DNA of 64,000 bases from an uncultured Azospirillum sp. (lineage in GTDB: Bacteria > Pseudomonadota > Alphaproteobacteria > RF32 > CAG-239). Under the pieces are notes generated by a model that saw only the letters and a program-made list of their open reading frames with translations, did no database searches and was not told the origin of the DNA. Location: NCBI GenBank assembly GCA_947301965.1, contig CAMYUM010000006.1, forward strand, positions 1-64,000, in the 5' to 3' direction. This document shows positions 1-9,426 of the stretch, one piece after another; the stretch's first letter is position 1; the number at the start of each line of letters is the position of its first letter. Both the position numbers and the translations under genes were made by a program.

Positions 1-20
1 GAAAGTTGTCCAAGTGGTCA

Positions 21-55
21 AGGTATACTTTTTAGGGTATAGGTATACTTTTAGG
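21..55. repeat. Short imperfect direct repeat at left edge
   Basis: Two copies of AGGTATACTTTTTAGG-like sequence lie at 21-37 and 41-55, differing mainly by one T. The 1-138 segment has no convincing coding frame: all forward frames stop early, although the first 70 bases stay open in one frame and could be the tail of a gene outside the window. No function can be assigned. Confidence 0.5.
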
Positions 56-138
56 AGCAGAACTATCTAAGCGACATCTTGGTGCATTAAAAATTGACAG
101 GGTGGAATAGTGGCTGAAACTGGGCTTTAAGCGGGTAT

Positions 139-178
139 AAAAAAAGCGGACCCTAAAAGGTATCCGTTTTTATTTTTT
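139..178 (-). terminator. Intrinsic terminator downstream of tRNA-Pro
   Basis: On the minus strand CGGATACC pairs imperfectly with GGGTCCG around a TTTTA loop, followed by a run of seven T. It lies a few bases past the 3' end of tRNA-Pro, so it probably ends that transcript. Confidence 0.6.
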
Positions 179-183
179 TATAT

Positions 184-260
184 TGGTCGGGACTATAGGA
201 TTCGAACCTACGACATCTTGCTCCCAAAGCAAGCGCTCTACCAGGCTGAGCTAAGTCCCG
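184..260 (-). tRNA. tRNA-Pro (anticodon TGG)
   Basis: The minus strand folds as a complete cloverleaf. The acceptor strand CGGGACT pairs with AGTCCCG, the D arm contains AGCTCAGCCTGGTAGAGC, and the anticodon stem CTTGC/GCAAG encloses TTTGGGA with anticodon TGG. The T arm is GTAGGTTCGAATCCTAT. The discriminator base is A and CCA is encoded (184-186). It is the only canonical tRNA I found in the window. It is transcribed away from radC and followed by a terminator. Confidence 0.95.
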
Positions 261-315
261 AAAAGTGCTTTATGATTATCATAAAAAATTTTTTTCGCAA
301 CAGTTTTTTTCTATC

Positions 316-1002
316 TTATATTAATTTATGATCTCTAAAGCTATAATATTCTGTTTTTCCCATAATAAGGTGGTCTTGCAACTTTATGTTTATACTTTCG
401 AGAGCAGTTTTGATTTGTTCCGTAACCAAAATATCAGGTCTAGACGGTGTTACCCTGCCCGACGGATGATTATGAACCATAATGAGGCTTTTCGCATGAT
501 GAAATACTGCCGATTTTACAACCTCTGCCGGATGAATGGCGACATTGTCGGTTGTACCGCGTTGTTGGGTTTCTTCACCGATAATTTGTAATTTGGCATC
601 AAGGAAAATCAACAACAATTCTTCTTGTTCTTTATGAGCCATTTTCATACGGCAATAATCCAGCATTGCATCCCAAGTAGCTATAATCGGTCGGTCAGAA
701 GCGCTCAAATTTTGCCAAGTCATACGTAAAGCTGCCTCTCTGACAATTGAAAAAATAAAAATAGTATTTTCCTTCAGACCGGAAAACTCCATAAGTCTCA
801 TATCGTCGGCATTGATTACGCCGGCAAAAGAACCGAACTCTTTGATTAAGGCTTTTGCCAAAGGTTTGGTGTCTTTACGCGGAATTGCAAGTGTCAACAA
901 TAACTCTAACAGTTCATAATCTGCCATATCGGCTCCGCGACCGCGCAAAAAGCGTTCTTTAAGACGTTGACGATGTCCGATATAATCCTTAACTTCTTCC
1001 AT
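316..1002 (-). CDS. radC: RadC family JAB-domain protein
   Basis: A 228-residue RadC/UPF0758 protein. The N-terminal half has the helix-hairpin-helix-like region of the family (YELLELLLTLAIPRKDTKPL). The C-terminal half is the JAB/MPN metallo-domain with the zinc-binding motif MVHNHPSGRVTPSRPD near residue 175. The biochemical role of RadC is unsettled; the old link to recombination repair is doubtful and the domain suggests a metal-dependent hydrolase. Its ATG overlaps the stop codon of map by one base (TAATG), so the two are translationally coupled. Length is normal for the family. Confidence 0.9.
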   Translation of the reverse strand: MEEVKDYIGHRQRLKERFLRGRGADMADYELLELLLTLAIPRKDTKPLAKALIKEFGSFAGVINADDMRLMEFSGLKENTIFIFSIVREAALRMTWQNLSASDRPIIATWDAMLDYCRMKMAHKEQEELLLIFLDAKLQIIGEETQQRGTTDNVAIHPAEVVKSAVFHHAKSLIMVHNHPSGRVTPSRPDILVTEQIKTALESINIKLQDHLIMGKTEYYSFRDHKLI

Positions 1003-1811
1003 TATATTCCTTTTTTGTACGGAGGACGATCAAGTCCTTTCGGAGAATAAGTAAATACTTCGCAGCCGTCCTTTGTTACGCCTAAAGAGTGCTCAAATTG
1101 AGCGGATAAACTTTTATCGCGAGTTACGGCTGTCCACCCGTTTGATAGAATCAGGCCGTCTTTACGTCCGATGTTAATCATCGGCTCAATAGTAAAAATC
1201 ATGCCTTCTTCAATCAGAGGACCGGTTCCTTTGATGCCGCAATGCATAACATTGGGGTTATCGTGAAATACTTTGCCGACACCGTGTCCGCAAAACATAT
1301 CTACGACCGAGTAACCGTATTTATGGGCATATTCTTCAATTACCGCGCCGATATCGCCAAAGTGTGCACCGGGTTTAACAACATCTATACCGCGCATTAA
1401 ACATTCATAAGTAACATCACACAAACGAGCGGCTTTAATCTTGGGTTTGCCTACATAGTACATACGGCTGGTATCGCCGAACCATCCGTCAACAATCACA
1501 GTAACATCAATATTGATAATGTCGCCGTTGGCAAGTTTTTGTTCAGCGCTCGGAATACCATGGCAAATGACATGGTTGGCAGAAATACAAGTGTATTTAG
1601 GATAGCCATGATAATTTATACAGGCCGATATTCCGCCGTGTGCCAAAATATACTCATTGCATAAGTTGTCCAAATATTCGGTGGAAACGCCAACATCAAC
1701 ATAATCGGTAATATAGTCCAAAACCTCAGCGGCCAAACGTCCGGCTTTGCGCATACCCTCAAAATCCGATAGTTCATAAATGGCTATTTTATCACTATTT
1801 CTCTTGGTCAA
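1002..1811 (-). CDS. map: Methionine aminopeptidase, type I
   Basis: A 269-residue type I methionine aminopeptidase that removes the initiator Met from nascent proteins in the cytoplasm. The metal ligands of the pita-bread fold are visible: the two Asp in the IINIDVTVIVDGWFGDTSRM segment, His in GHGVGKVFHDNPNV, Glu in MIFTIEPMINIG, and a final Glu in SAQFEHSLGV. The start is TTG at 1811, supported by AGGAG eight bases upstream; there is no in-frame ATG nearby. The C-terminus carries a slightly long tail ending PPYKKGI. It is co-transcribed with radC. Confidence 0.95.
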   Translation of the reverse strand: MTKRNSDKIAIYELSDFEGMRKAGRLAAEVLDYITDYVDVGVSTEYLDNLCNEYILAHGGISACINYHGYPKYTCISANHVICHGIPSAEQKLANGDIINIDVTVIVDGWFGDTSRMYYVGKPKIKAARLCDVTYECLMRGIDVVKPGAHFGDIGAVIEEYAHKYGYSVVDMFCGHGVGKVFHDNPNVMHCGIKGTGPLIEEGMIFTIEPMINIGRKDGLILSNGWTAVTRDKSLSAQFEHSLGVTKDGCEVFTYSPKGLDRPPYKKGI

Positions 1812-1982
1812 CTCAAATACTCCTCGTTCTATTGCCTTACAGGCTACACCGCGGATATAAATTTTGCAACAGCAAATCTTGATTGCAATAAAAAATTGTT
1901 GTTATTTTTCGCTTGCTATTATGGGGTTTTTGCATTAGAAATTAGGTTTAGTTTTTAGATGCAAGAGGTTTGAAAAGAAATA

Positions 1983-4613
1983 ATGACTACCACGGTAAAT
2001 CAAATAAGAAGTACTTTCCTTAACTATTTCGGCAAGAACGGACATAAGATTATCCAGTCCTCACCTTTGGTGCCGGACAATGACCCTACTCTGATGTTTA
2101 CAAACTCGGGTATGGTGCAGTTTAAAAATATTTTGGCCGGTAACGAAACCAGAGATTATACCCGTGCCGCAACCGCACAAAAATCAGTTCGTGCCGGCGG
2201 CAAACATAACGACTTGGACAGTGTAGGATATGACGTGCGTCACCACACTTTTTTTGAGATGTTAGGTAACTTCTCTTTCGGTGATTATTTTAAGGAAGGC
2301 GCAATCTCTTATGCATGGGAGTTGTTGACTAAAGAATTTGATATTCCAAAGGATAAATTGGCCGTAACCATTTATCATACTGATGATGAGGCTTATAATC
2401 TGTGGAAAAAAATTTCCGGTCTGCCCGATGAACGTATTATCCGTATTGCCACAAAAGATAACTTTTGGCAAATGGGCGATACCGGTCCCTGCGGTCCTTG
2501 TTCGGAAATCTTTTATGATCACGGTCCCGAGGTTTGGGGCGGACTTCCCGGCACTCCGGAAGAAGACGGCGACCGATTTATTGAAATTTGGAACTTGGTA
2601 TTTGATCAATTTGAAGATTTGCCGGACGGAAGCCGTATAAACCTCAAAAAGCCATCAATCGATACCGGTATGGGATTGGAACGAATTGCCGCTATTTTGC
2701 AAGGCGTACACTCCAACTTTGATATAGATTTGTTCCAAAATCTGATTAAGTCAATTGCAGACATTGCTAATTCTGATCCTAAAGGTCCGTTGCAAGCATC
2801 ACATAACGTGATTGCTGACCACATGCGTTCTGCTGCATTTTTGATTGCTGACGGCGTTTTGCCTTCAAACGAGGGGCGCGGTTATGTCCTGCGCCGTATT
2901 ATGCGCAGAGCCATGCGCCATGTTCATATGTTGGGTGTGCATGAACCGATGATGTATAAACTTTTGCCGACTTTGCAAAAAGAAATGGGCGAAGCCTATC
3001 CGGAATTGTACAGAGCTGAAGCTTTGATTACCGAAACCCTAAAGACGGAAGAAAGCAAGTTTATCAAGACACTAGAAAAAGGTCTTAAACTATTAGATGA
3101 AGAAACTTCCACTCTTTCGGAAGGCGATACTTTGAAAGGTGAAACTGCTTTCAGATTGTACGATACTTATGGTTTTCCGTTGGATTTGACTCAAGATGCT
3201 TTGAAATTGAAAAATATTAATGTTGATGTTGACGGTTTTAATCAGGCAATGGAAAAACAACGCGCCGAAGCTCGTAAGAATTGGGCCGGAAGTGGAGATG
3301 AAGGAGTTGAAAAGATTTGGTTTGAAGTCTTTGATAAATTGGGCAAAACCGAGTTTTTGGGATATACCACGACCAAGGCCGACGGAGAAATCAAGGCTTT
3401 GGTTCAGGGAGCTGAAACCGTAAACGAAATAAACAAAGGCGATTTTTATTTGGTTGCCAATCAAACTCCGTTTTATGGCGAATCAGGCGGTCAAGTCGGT
3501 GATATCGGATTGATAAAAGGCAAAAATTTCACCGCTAAAGTTGTTGATGTAAAGAAGAAAATCGACGGCATGATTGTCCATATTTGCAAAATGGTTAGCG
3601 GAACGGTCGAGGTCGGCGACTTTGCCAGCTTTGAGGTAGATGAAGAAAACCGCAATAAAATCAGAGCCAATCACTCGGTTACTCACCTGCTCCATCGTGT
3701 TTTGCGCGAGATTTTGGGCGAACATGTTACTCAAAAAGGTTCAATGGTGGCTCCGGATCGTGCGCGTTTTGATATTTCTCATCCCAAACAGGTTACGGCG
3801 GCAGAATTACGCCGGGCAGAAGATATGGTTAACGAAGCTGTACGCCATAACTACAAATGCGTTACCCGCATTATGACACCTGATGAGGCCGTAAAAACCG
3901 GAGCTATGGCTTTATTTGGCGAAAAATACGGCGAAACAGTACGCGTTGTCAGCATGGAAGATGAGCAAGGACCTTTTTCGGTCGAACTTTGCGGCGGCAC
4001 TCATGTCAGCTCGACCGGGGATATCGGGTATTTTAACATTATCTCGGAAAGTGCCGTTGCTGCCGGTATAAGACGTATTGAGTTTATGACCGGACACGCT
4101 GCGGAAAAGTTTGCTCAAGATACCGAAGATAAATTGCACAAGGTAAGCCAAATGCTCAAAACAAACGTGAATGATTTGGAAGCCCGCATTAATTTATTGT
4201 TGGAAGAAAAGAAAAAACTTGAGAGTGATATATTCAATCTCAAAAAGAGTTTTGTCAGCAATAAGAATGCCGATAACAAAGAGAAAATTGAAGAAGTTAA
4301 CGGAGTTAAATTTGTCGGTAAAAAGGTAGAAAATGTTCCGGCAAAAGAATTAAAGGCTTTTGTTGATGAAATCAAAGAGCAAATCGGAAGCGGTGTTATT
4401 GCTTTACTTGCTGTAAACGAAGGTAAAGTATCGGCGGTTATCGGTGTTACTGATGATTTGACCGGAAAATATTCCGCCAACGATTTAGTCAAAGTTATTG
4501 CACCGTTTATCAGAGCTAACGGTGGCGGCGGTCGTCCGGATATGGCTCAGACCGGTGGTACCGACATATCCCAACTTGATCAGGCTATTGACGCTCTGAG
4601 AAAAGCAATATAA
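1983..4613 (+). CDS. alaS: Alanyl-tRNA synthetase
   Basis: Charges tRNA-Ala with alanine. The 876-residue length is typical. The class II catalytic core shows [17 protein letters not shown] and [10 protein letters not shown]. The editing domain has the zinc/hydrolytic motif [11 protein letters not shown] with the distal [15 protein letters not shown]. The C-Ala domain ends with the DHH-type glycine-rich motif [19 protein letters not shown] lies 11 bases before the ATG. It is divergent from map-radC, with a 170 bp AT-rich gap between them, and ends at a strong terminator shared with the rfb operon. Confidence 0.98.
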   Translation: MTTTVNQIRSTFLNYFGKNGHKIIQSSPLVPDNDPTLMFTNSGMVQFKNILAGNETRDYTRAATAQKSVRAGGKHNDLDSVGYDVRHHTFFEMLGNFSFGDYFKEGAISYAWELLTKEFDIPKDKLAVTIYHTDDEAYNLWKKISGLPDERIIRIATKDNFWQMGDTGPCGPCSEIFYDHGPEVWGGLPGTPEEDGDRFIEIWNLVFDQFEDLPDGSRINLKKPSIDTGMGLERIAAILQGVHSNFDIDLFQNLIKSIADIANSDPKGPLQASHNVIADHMRSAAFLIADGVLPSNEGRGYVLRRIMRRAMRHVHMLGVHEPMMYKLLPTLQKEMGEAYPELYRAEALITETLKTEESKFIKTLEKGLKLLDEETSTLSEGDTLKGETAFRLYDTYGFPLDLTQDALKLKNINVDVDGFNQAMEKQRAEARKNWAGSGDEGVEKIWFEVFDKLGKTEFLGYTTTKADGEIKALVQGAETVNEINKGDFYLVANQTPFYGESGGQVGDIGLIKGKNFTAKVVDVKKKIDGMIVHICKMVSGTVEVGDFASFEVDEENRNKIRANHSVTHLLHRVLREILGEHVTQKGSMVAPDRARFDISHPKQVTAAELRRAEDMVNEAVRHNYKCVTRIMTPDEAVKTGAMALFGEKYGETVRVVSMEDEQGPFSVELCGGTHVSSTGDIGYFNIISESAVAAGIRRIEFMTGHAAEKFAQDTEDKLHKVSQMLKTNVNDLEARINLLLEEKKKLESDIFNLKKSFVSNKNADNKEKIEEVNGVKFVGKKVENVPAKELKAFVDEIKEQIGSGVIALLAVNEGKVSAVIGVTDDLTGKYSANDLVKVIAPFIRANGGGGRPDMAQTGGTDISQLDQAIDALRKAI

Positions 4614-4620
4614 ATGAAAA

Positions 4621-4652
4621 AGAAAAGCACCAGGAATGGTGCTTTTCTTTTG
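4621..4652. terminator. Bidirectional terminator between alaS and rfbB
   Basis: AGAAAAGCACCA and TGGTGCTTTTCT form a perfect stem around GGAA, flanked by A-runs and T-runs on the respective strands. It can end alaS on the plus strand and the rhamnose operon on the minus strand. Confidence 0.9.
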
Positions 4653-4661
4653 ATATATTTT

Positions 4662-5672
4662 TTATTTCTTTTGCAAATACCATTCAACGGTTTTGATAAT
4701 TCCGCTGGCAAAATTTTCATCAGCTTTCCAATGTAACTGATTAATCAGCTTGGTTGCATCAATAGCATATCGTCTGTCATGTCCCGGACGGTCTTTTACA
4801 AATACAACTAAGTCCTTATAGTGTTTGCCGTTGGCTTGCGGCTTTTTCTTGTCCAAAATTGAACAAATGGCGTCAACAATCTCAAGATTGTTCTTTTCGT
4901 TATGTCCGCCGATGTTGTAGGTTTCACCGCTTTTGCCTTTATGATAAATCAAGTCAATCGCTTTGCAATGATCCAAAACATACAACCAATCACGGACGTT
5001 TTTGCCATCACCGTAAATCGGAATATCTTTACCGCTCAAGGCGTTGGAAATAATCTTAGGTATCAGCTTTTCCGGGTGCTGTTTGGGACCATAATTGTTG
5101 GAGCAGTTAGAAACCGTAACGTTCATGCCGTAAGTACGGTTATAGGCTCTGACAATCATATCTGAAGAGGCTTTTGATGAAGAATAAGGAGAGCTTGGAT
5201 CATAAGGTGTATTTTCAGTAAAATATCCGGTATCTCCCAATGCTCCATAGACTTCATCGGTTGAAATGTGGTGAAAACGGCAATCCTCATACCCTGCTCT
5301 AAACTGATGCGGAGCGCTCATCCAATAATTACGTGCAACATCAAGAAGCGTAAATGTTCCCAAAACATTGGTTTCAATAAAAGCCTGCGGTCCGGTAATT
5401 GAGTTGTCAACATGGCTTTCAGCTGCAAAGTGAACAACCCCCCTTATGTCATTATCTTTAAACAATTTTTCTACCAATGTACGATTGCAAATATCACCTT
5501 TTACAAACTTATAATTGGTAGCATTTTCGCATTCTTTCAAATTGTCCAGATTGCCGGCATAGGTCAGCTTATCAAGATTAATGATTTTATAATTGGGATA
5601 TTTTGCGACCATATAAGGTACAAAGTTTGAGCCGATAAAACCGGCGCCGCCGGTAACCAAAATTGATTTCAT
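4662..5672 (-). CDS. rfbB: dTDP-glucose 4,6-dehydratase
   Basis: Second enzyme of dTDP-L-rhamnose synthesis: NAD-dependent dehydration of dTDP-glucose to the 4-keto-6-deoxy sugar. This is an extended short-chain dehydrogenase of 336 residues. It has a Rossmann motif TGGAGFIGSNF at residue 7, HFAAESHVDNSI, the catalytic Thr-Asp-Glu of HISTDEVYGALGD, and the YSSSKASSD Tyr-Lys pair. I start at 5672 rather than the longer in-frame upstream ATG: GGAGA lies eight bases before it, the Rossmann fold begins immediately after, and the start follows the rfbD stop by one base. It is the last gene of the rfbA-C-D-B operon. Confidence 0.96.
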   Translation of the reverse strand: MKSILVTGGAGFIGSNFVPYMVAKYPNYKIINLDKLTYAGNLDNLKECENATNYKFVKGDICNRTLVEKLFKDNDIRGVVHFAAESHVDNSITGPQAFIETNVLGTFTLLDVARNYWMSAPHQFRAGYEDCRFHHISTDEVYGALGDTGYFTENTPYDPSSPYSSSKASSDMIVRAYNRTYGMNVTVSNCSNNYGPKQHPEKLIPKIISNALSGKDIPIYGDGKNVRDWLYVLDHCKAIDLIYHKGKSGETYNIGGHNEKNNLEIVDAICSILDKKKPQANGKHYKDLVVFVKDRPGHDRRYAIDATKLINQLHWKADENFASGIIKTVEWYLQKK

Positions 5673-5673
5673 A

Positions 5674-6507
5674 TCACATATTCTCCATATTTTTGATACA
5701 TTCTTGCAATGCAGCCTGCCAATGACGGATTGCAATACTAAATTCTGCCTTAATTTTACCTTTGTTCATTACTGAATAAGAAGGACGGGTCGCTTTGGTC
5801 GGATATTGAGAACTTTCAATCGGGTTTACCTGACACGACAAATTGCTCATGCGCATTATTTCAACGGCAAAATCATACCACGAACAAACTCCTTCATTTG
5901 AAAAGTGGTAAATATCTTTGGTTCCCTGTTTTATTTGCGGCAAAATATCAACAATTGCCTGCGCTAAATCTTTGGCATAAGTGGGGGTTCCTACCTGATC
6001 AAAAACGACATTCAGGCTTTCTCGTTCTGCTCCAAGACGACGCATCGTCTTTACAAAATTGTTGCCGAACTCCGAATATAACCACGATGTGCGAATAATG
6101 ACCGCAGTATTTGCGGTATCAAGTACGAGATTTTCTCCTGCGAGTTTTGTACGCCCATAAACTGAAGTCGGATCGGCAATATCGCTTTCAATATATGGAG
6201 TACATTTTTGCCCGTCAAAAACATAATCGGTAGAAATATGAATCATCGGAACTCCGGTTAATGCCAAATTTTTTGGGCCTTCCGCATTGATTTTGTATGC
6301 CAAATCTTCATCATCTTCGGCTTTGTCTACTGCAGTATAGGCCGCACAGTTGATAACGGCTTGATATTTTTCAGGCTTTATAAAAGCTAAAACTGCCTCT
6401 TGATTTGTAATATCAAGTTCGTCTTTGTCCACATATTCAGCCTTATTTTGCAGCAATAAGCGCAGTTCATTACCAAGCTGACCGTTGGCACCAACCACTA
6501 AAAACAT
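5674..6507 (-). CDS. rfbD: dTDP-4-dehydrorhamnose reductase
   Basis: Final step of dTDP-L-rhamnose synthesis: NADPH reduction of the 4-keto group. The 277-residue SDR has an N-terminal GANGQLGNEL nucleotide-binding loop, the conserved INCAAYTAVDKAE, STDYVFDG, and the Tyr-Lys pair in TSVYGRTKLAGE. GGAGG lies seven bases before the ATG. The start overlaps the rfbC stop by 10 bp, and the stop is one base from the rfbB start. Confidence 0.95.
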   Translation of the reverse strand: MFLVVGANGQLGNELRLLLQNKAEYVDKDELDITNQEAVLAFIKPEKYQAVINCAAYTAVDKAEDDEDLAYKINAEGPKNLALTGVPMIHISTDYVFDGQKCTPYIESDIADPTSVYGRTKLAGENLVLDTANTAVIIRTSWLYSEFGNNFVKTMRRLGAERESLNVVFDQVGTPTYAKDLAQAIVDILPQIKQGTKDIYHFSNEGVCSWYDFAVEIMRMSNLSCQVNPIESSQYPTKATRPSYSVMNKGKIKAEFSIAIRHWQAALQECIKNMENM

Positions 6508-7043
6508 TCAACTTCCTCCAATAAAAGATTGTGTTTGTCTTTTTCCGACAAAATAGCCTTGTCGGTATCTATTTTCCAATCGATATTCAAAGTCGGATCA
6601 TTGTAACGAATACCACATTCAGAGGCTTTGTTATAAACATTGTCGCATTTATAAGCAAAAACCGCCGTCTCGCTCAATACTGAAAATCCGTGTCCAAAAC
6701 CACGAGGTATCATAAGCTGGCGTTTGTTTTCCGCGGAAAGTTCTACTGCTACATGTTTACCGAAAGTAGGAGAGTTTTTACGCAAATCGACAGCGACATC
6801 AAGCACGGTTCCTTCCAATACACGCACCAATTTGGCCTGTGAAAATTCACCCTTTTGGAAGTGAATTCCTCTGATTGTTCCATATTTTGATTTTGATTGG
6901 TTATCCTGGATAAAGTTATAATCAACACCTTGTCTTTTCAGGTCGGCCTGATTATAGCTTTCAAAAAAATAACCGCGCTCATCTTCAAACACTATCGGCT
7001 CAATGATGAATACGCCGTCTATATCTGTTTTAATAACCTTCAT
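6498..7043 (-). CDS. rfbC: dTDP-4-dehydrorhamnose 3,5-epimerase
   Basis: Epimerises C3 and C5 of dTDP-4-keto-6-deoxyglucose. The 181-residue cupin shows [31 protein letters not shown] with the catalytic His, [12 protein letters not shown] and [14 protein letters not shown]. The ATG lies inside the rfbA 3' end (14 bp overlap) with GAGGAT as ribosome binding site. The length is that of the family. Confidence 0.95.
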   Translation of the reverse strand: MKVIKTDIDGVFIIEPIVFEDERGYFFESYNQADLKRQGVDYNFIQDNQSKSKYGTIRGIHFQKGEFSQAKLVRVLEGTVLDVAVDLRKNSPTFGKHVAVELSAENKRQLMIPRGFGHGFSVLSETAVFAYKCDNVYNKASECGIRYNDPTLNIDWKIDTDKAILSEKDKHNLLLEEVECF

Positions 7044-7914
7044 GGTAATCCTCGTAAACTCTGGTTAAGTATGCTTTATAGTCCGTACCTTCTTTGAGGT
7101 GTTTGATTATGTCAAGTAACTGTTGGTCGTTGATAAATTCTCGTCGATAGGCAATCTCTTCAATGCAGGCAATCTTTAAATCCTGGCGTTTTTCAATAAT
7201 ACCGATAAAATTGGAGGCTTCCAGCAAAGACTGCGGAGTACCGGCATCAAGCCAGGCGTTTCCCCTCTTCATCGGAACAACGTTTAATCTGCCCTCTTCC
7301 AAATACATACGGTTAAGGTCAGTGATTTCAAGTTCTCCGCGGGCAGACGGTTTCAGATTACGGGCTTTTTCGACAACATCAGATTTATAAAAATAAAGTC
7401 CGACAACCGCATAATTGGATTTTGGGTGTTGAGGTTTTTCTTCTATCGAAATTGCATGAAAGTCCTTGTCAAACTCAACCACACCAAAACGTTCGGGATC
7501 AGAAACGTGATACCCGAAAACCGTACCGCCGGGATTTTGGACGATTTCTTCACGGAAAAGTTTTAATTGTTCACCCATGTAAAAAATGTTATCACCCAGA
7601 ATCAGACAAACATCGTCATTACCGATAAAATCGGCACCGATAGTAAATGCTTGGGCAATTCCTTTGGGTTCGTTTTGAACACGATATTCAAGCTTTAAAC
7701 CCAGACGAGAACCGTCTCCGAATAATTTTTCTATGTTCGGCGTGTCCTGCGGGGTAGAAATAATTAAAATGTCTTTAATGCCGAACAGCATCAAAGTTGA
7801 CAGCGGATAATAAATCATCGGCTTGTCATATACCGGTAAAAGTTGCTTACTGATGACATTAGTCAACGGATAAAGACGTGAACCGCTGCCTCCAGCCAAA
7901 ATAATACCTTTCAT
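7030..7914 (-). CDS. rfbA: Glucose-1-phosphate thymidylyltransferase
   Basis: Makes dTDP-glucose from dTTP and glucose-1-phosphate, the entry step of dTDP-rhamnose synthesis. The 294-residue nucleotidyltransferase begins [16 protein letters not shown], the signature loop, followed by [24 protein letters not shown] and the metal-binding AWLDAGTP are present. It is the first gene of the four-gene operon. The product probably feeds the O-antigen, capsule or other surface glycans; no rhamnosyltransferase lies immediately beside it. Confidence 0.96.
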   Translation of the reverse strand: MKGIILAGGSGSRLYPLTNVISKQLLPVYDKPMIYYPLSTLMLFGIKDILIISTPQDTPNIEKLFGDGSRLGLKLEYRVQNEPKGIAQAFTIGADFIGNDDVCLILGDNIFYMGEQLKLFREEIVQNPGGTVFGYHVSDPERFGVVEFDKDFHAISIEEKPQHPKSNYAVVGLYFYKSDVVEKARNLKPSARGELEITDLNRMYLEEGRLNVVPMKRGNAWLDAGTPQSLLEASNFIGIIEKRQDLKIACIEEIAYRREFINDQQLLDIIKHLKEGTDYKAYLTRVYEDYHEGY

Positions 7915-8075
7915 TTTAATGTCCTTGTTTTGATTTGTAATGCCGTTATTTTATTATGTCCCAAGTATAAATCAAGCAATTAATTATTGATGAACACATA
8001 TATTCTAAAGTTTAGCTTTAAAACCAGTCGGCTAAAAATAATATTTTGTATGCAATGTTATGTAATGAGGAAAAA

Positions 8076-8453
8076 ATGTCGGAACAGCGAGTTTTAACCG
8101 AAAAACAATATGATATACTGCACCGCAAAGGAACCGAACCGGCATTTTCCGGAAAATATTATTATTTTCATGAAATCGGAACCTATGTTTGTGCCGCATG
8201 CGGAAATCCGATATTCTCCTCTGAACAGAAGTTTGATTGCGGTTGCGGATGGCCCAGCTTTGATGCCTCACTACCGAAAGGAGTAAAGCTAATGCCGGAT
8301 TATAGCCACGGCATGAGAAGAGTGGAAGTTTTGTGTGCAAATTGTCATGCTCATTTAGGTCACGTGTTTGCTGACGGTTCCACAAAAACAAAAGCCAGAT
8401 ATTGTATAAACTCTTTGGCTATGGATTTCTGCCCTAACCCAGAAAACGAGTGA
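8076..8453 (+). CDS. msrB: Peptide-methionine (R)-S-oxide reductase
   Basis: Repairs methionine-R-sulfoxide in proteins. The 125-residue SelR domain has both zinc CxxC pairs (CAAC and CANC), CGWPSFDA, HAHLGHVF and the catalytic Cys of RYCINSLAM. I start at 8076, where GAGGAAAAA precedes ATG; an in-frame ATG 30 bases upstream has no such site. The 3' end overlaps the convergent hydrolase gene by 20 bp, so no terminator separates them. Confidence 0.95.
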   Translation: MSEQRVLTEKQYDILHRKGTEPAFSGKYYYFHEIGTYVCAACGNPIFSSEQKFDCGCGWPSFDASLPKGVKLMPDYSHGMRRVEVLCANCHAHLGHVFADGSTKTKARYCINSLAMDFCPNPENE

Positions 8454-9357
8454 TTTCTTTTTTGATGGTTTTGCGCAATAACTTGCTACTGTGACCTATA
8501 TCCGGAACAATAACCAATTTTGATTTTGGTAACTTTTTGTGCAAATCATACGCCGCTTTGAGCGGGCAAACCATATCAAGACGATTGTGCACAATCAAAG
8601 TCGGAATGTGCTTAATTATGTCTGTGTTTTGAAGTATGCAGTTATCCTCAAGCATAAAATTTTGTGCACAATAATTAATGTAAATCATGTTGGAACTTAT
8701 ATCATCCTGGGTGATTTTTCGGTTTACGAATTCTGGGGATAATTGTCCGAGCAACCGTTCATAGTTGCCGTAAGTGCTGATAGCCTTGATCTGCTGCCCG
8801 AGATTGTATGAGTTCATCATTTTGGCAAAACGTTGTGCCAAATTAAGTTTTTTGTTTTTGGGAGCCGAGGCTTCAAGTTTTTCGAGCATATCGGGATAGA
8901 AAAGACCATTGCCTTCTTCCATCCATTTTTTATTGTCAGAATCGGCAAGAAATATTTGACTGAGCAGCAGCTTTTCAACCGTATTGGGATTACGCATCGC
9001 AAATAACAAAGCGAGAGTTGAACCCCACGAACCGCCACGCACAATCAAAGGCTTTTTAATATTAAGATATTTAATCAGCCTTTCGGCATCTTCCAAAGCT
9101 GCAATCGAATCGTTGTTTTCCATCTCGCCGGCAGGCATAGACTTGCCGCAACCGCGTTGATCAAACATGATTACACGATATTTTTTGCGGTCAAATGCCG
9201 CGGCTCTGTACGCTTTTGAACAGCTGCCGGGACCACCGTGAAAAATAAGCACGGGCTTTCCGTCCGGATTGCCGAGTTCCATAAAATAGATACGATGACC
9301 TTCTTTTTCCGGCAGATACCCGGAATTAAAAACTCGAGGGGTGAATAAGTTAAACAT
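8434..9357 (-). CDS. pip: Proline iminopeptidase-like alpha/beta hydrolase
   Basis: A 307-residue S33-family peptidase that should release N-terminal proline from peptides. It shows the oxyanion motif FHGGPGSCSKAY, FDQRGCGKSMPAG, the nucleophile elbow VRGGSWGSTLALLFA (Ser), an Asp in HNRLDMVCPL and a final His in PDIGHSS. Cytoplasmic: no signal peptide. The match to proline iminopeptidase rests on the GGSWGSTLAL signature; other S33 aminopeptidases share it. It is tail-to-tail with msrB with a 20 bp overlap. Confidence 0.82.
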   Translation of the reverse strand: MFNLFTPRVFNSGYLPEKEGHRIYFMELGNPDGKPVLIFHGGPGSCSKAYRAAAFDRKKYRVIMFDQRGCGKSMPAGEMENNDSIAALEDAERLIKYLNIKKPLIVRGGSWGSTLALLFAMRNPNTVEKLLLSQIFLADSDNKKWMEEGNGLFYPDMLEKLEASAPKNKKLNLAQRFAKMMNSYNLGQQIKAISTYGNYERLLGQLSPEFVNRKITQDDISSNMIYINYCAQNFMLEDNCILQNTDIIKHIPTLIVHNRLDMVCPLKAAYDLHKKLPKSKLVIVPDIGHSSKLLRKTIKKEITRFLG

Positions 9358-9426
9358 TTTTTACCCTTTTATTTATTTGTAAATATAATGCAGTATAGAT
9401 CATAATTATGAAAAAGGAAGAACAAA

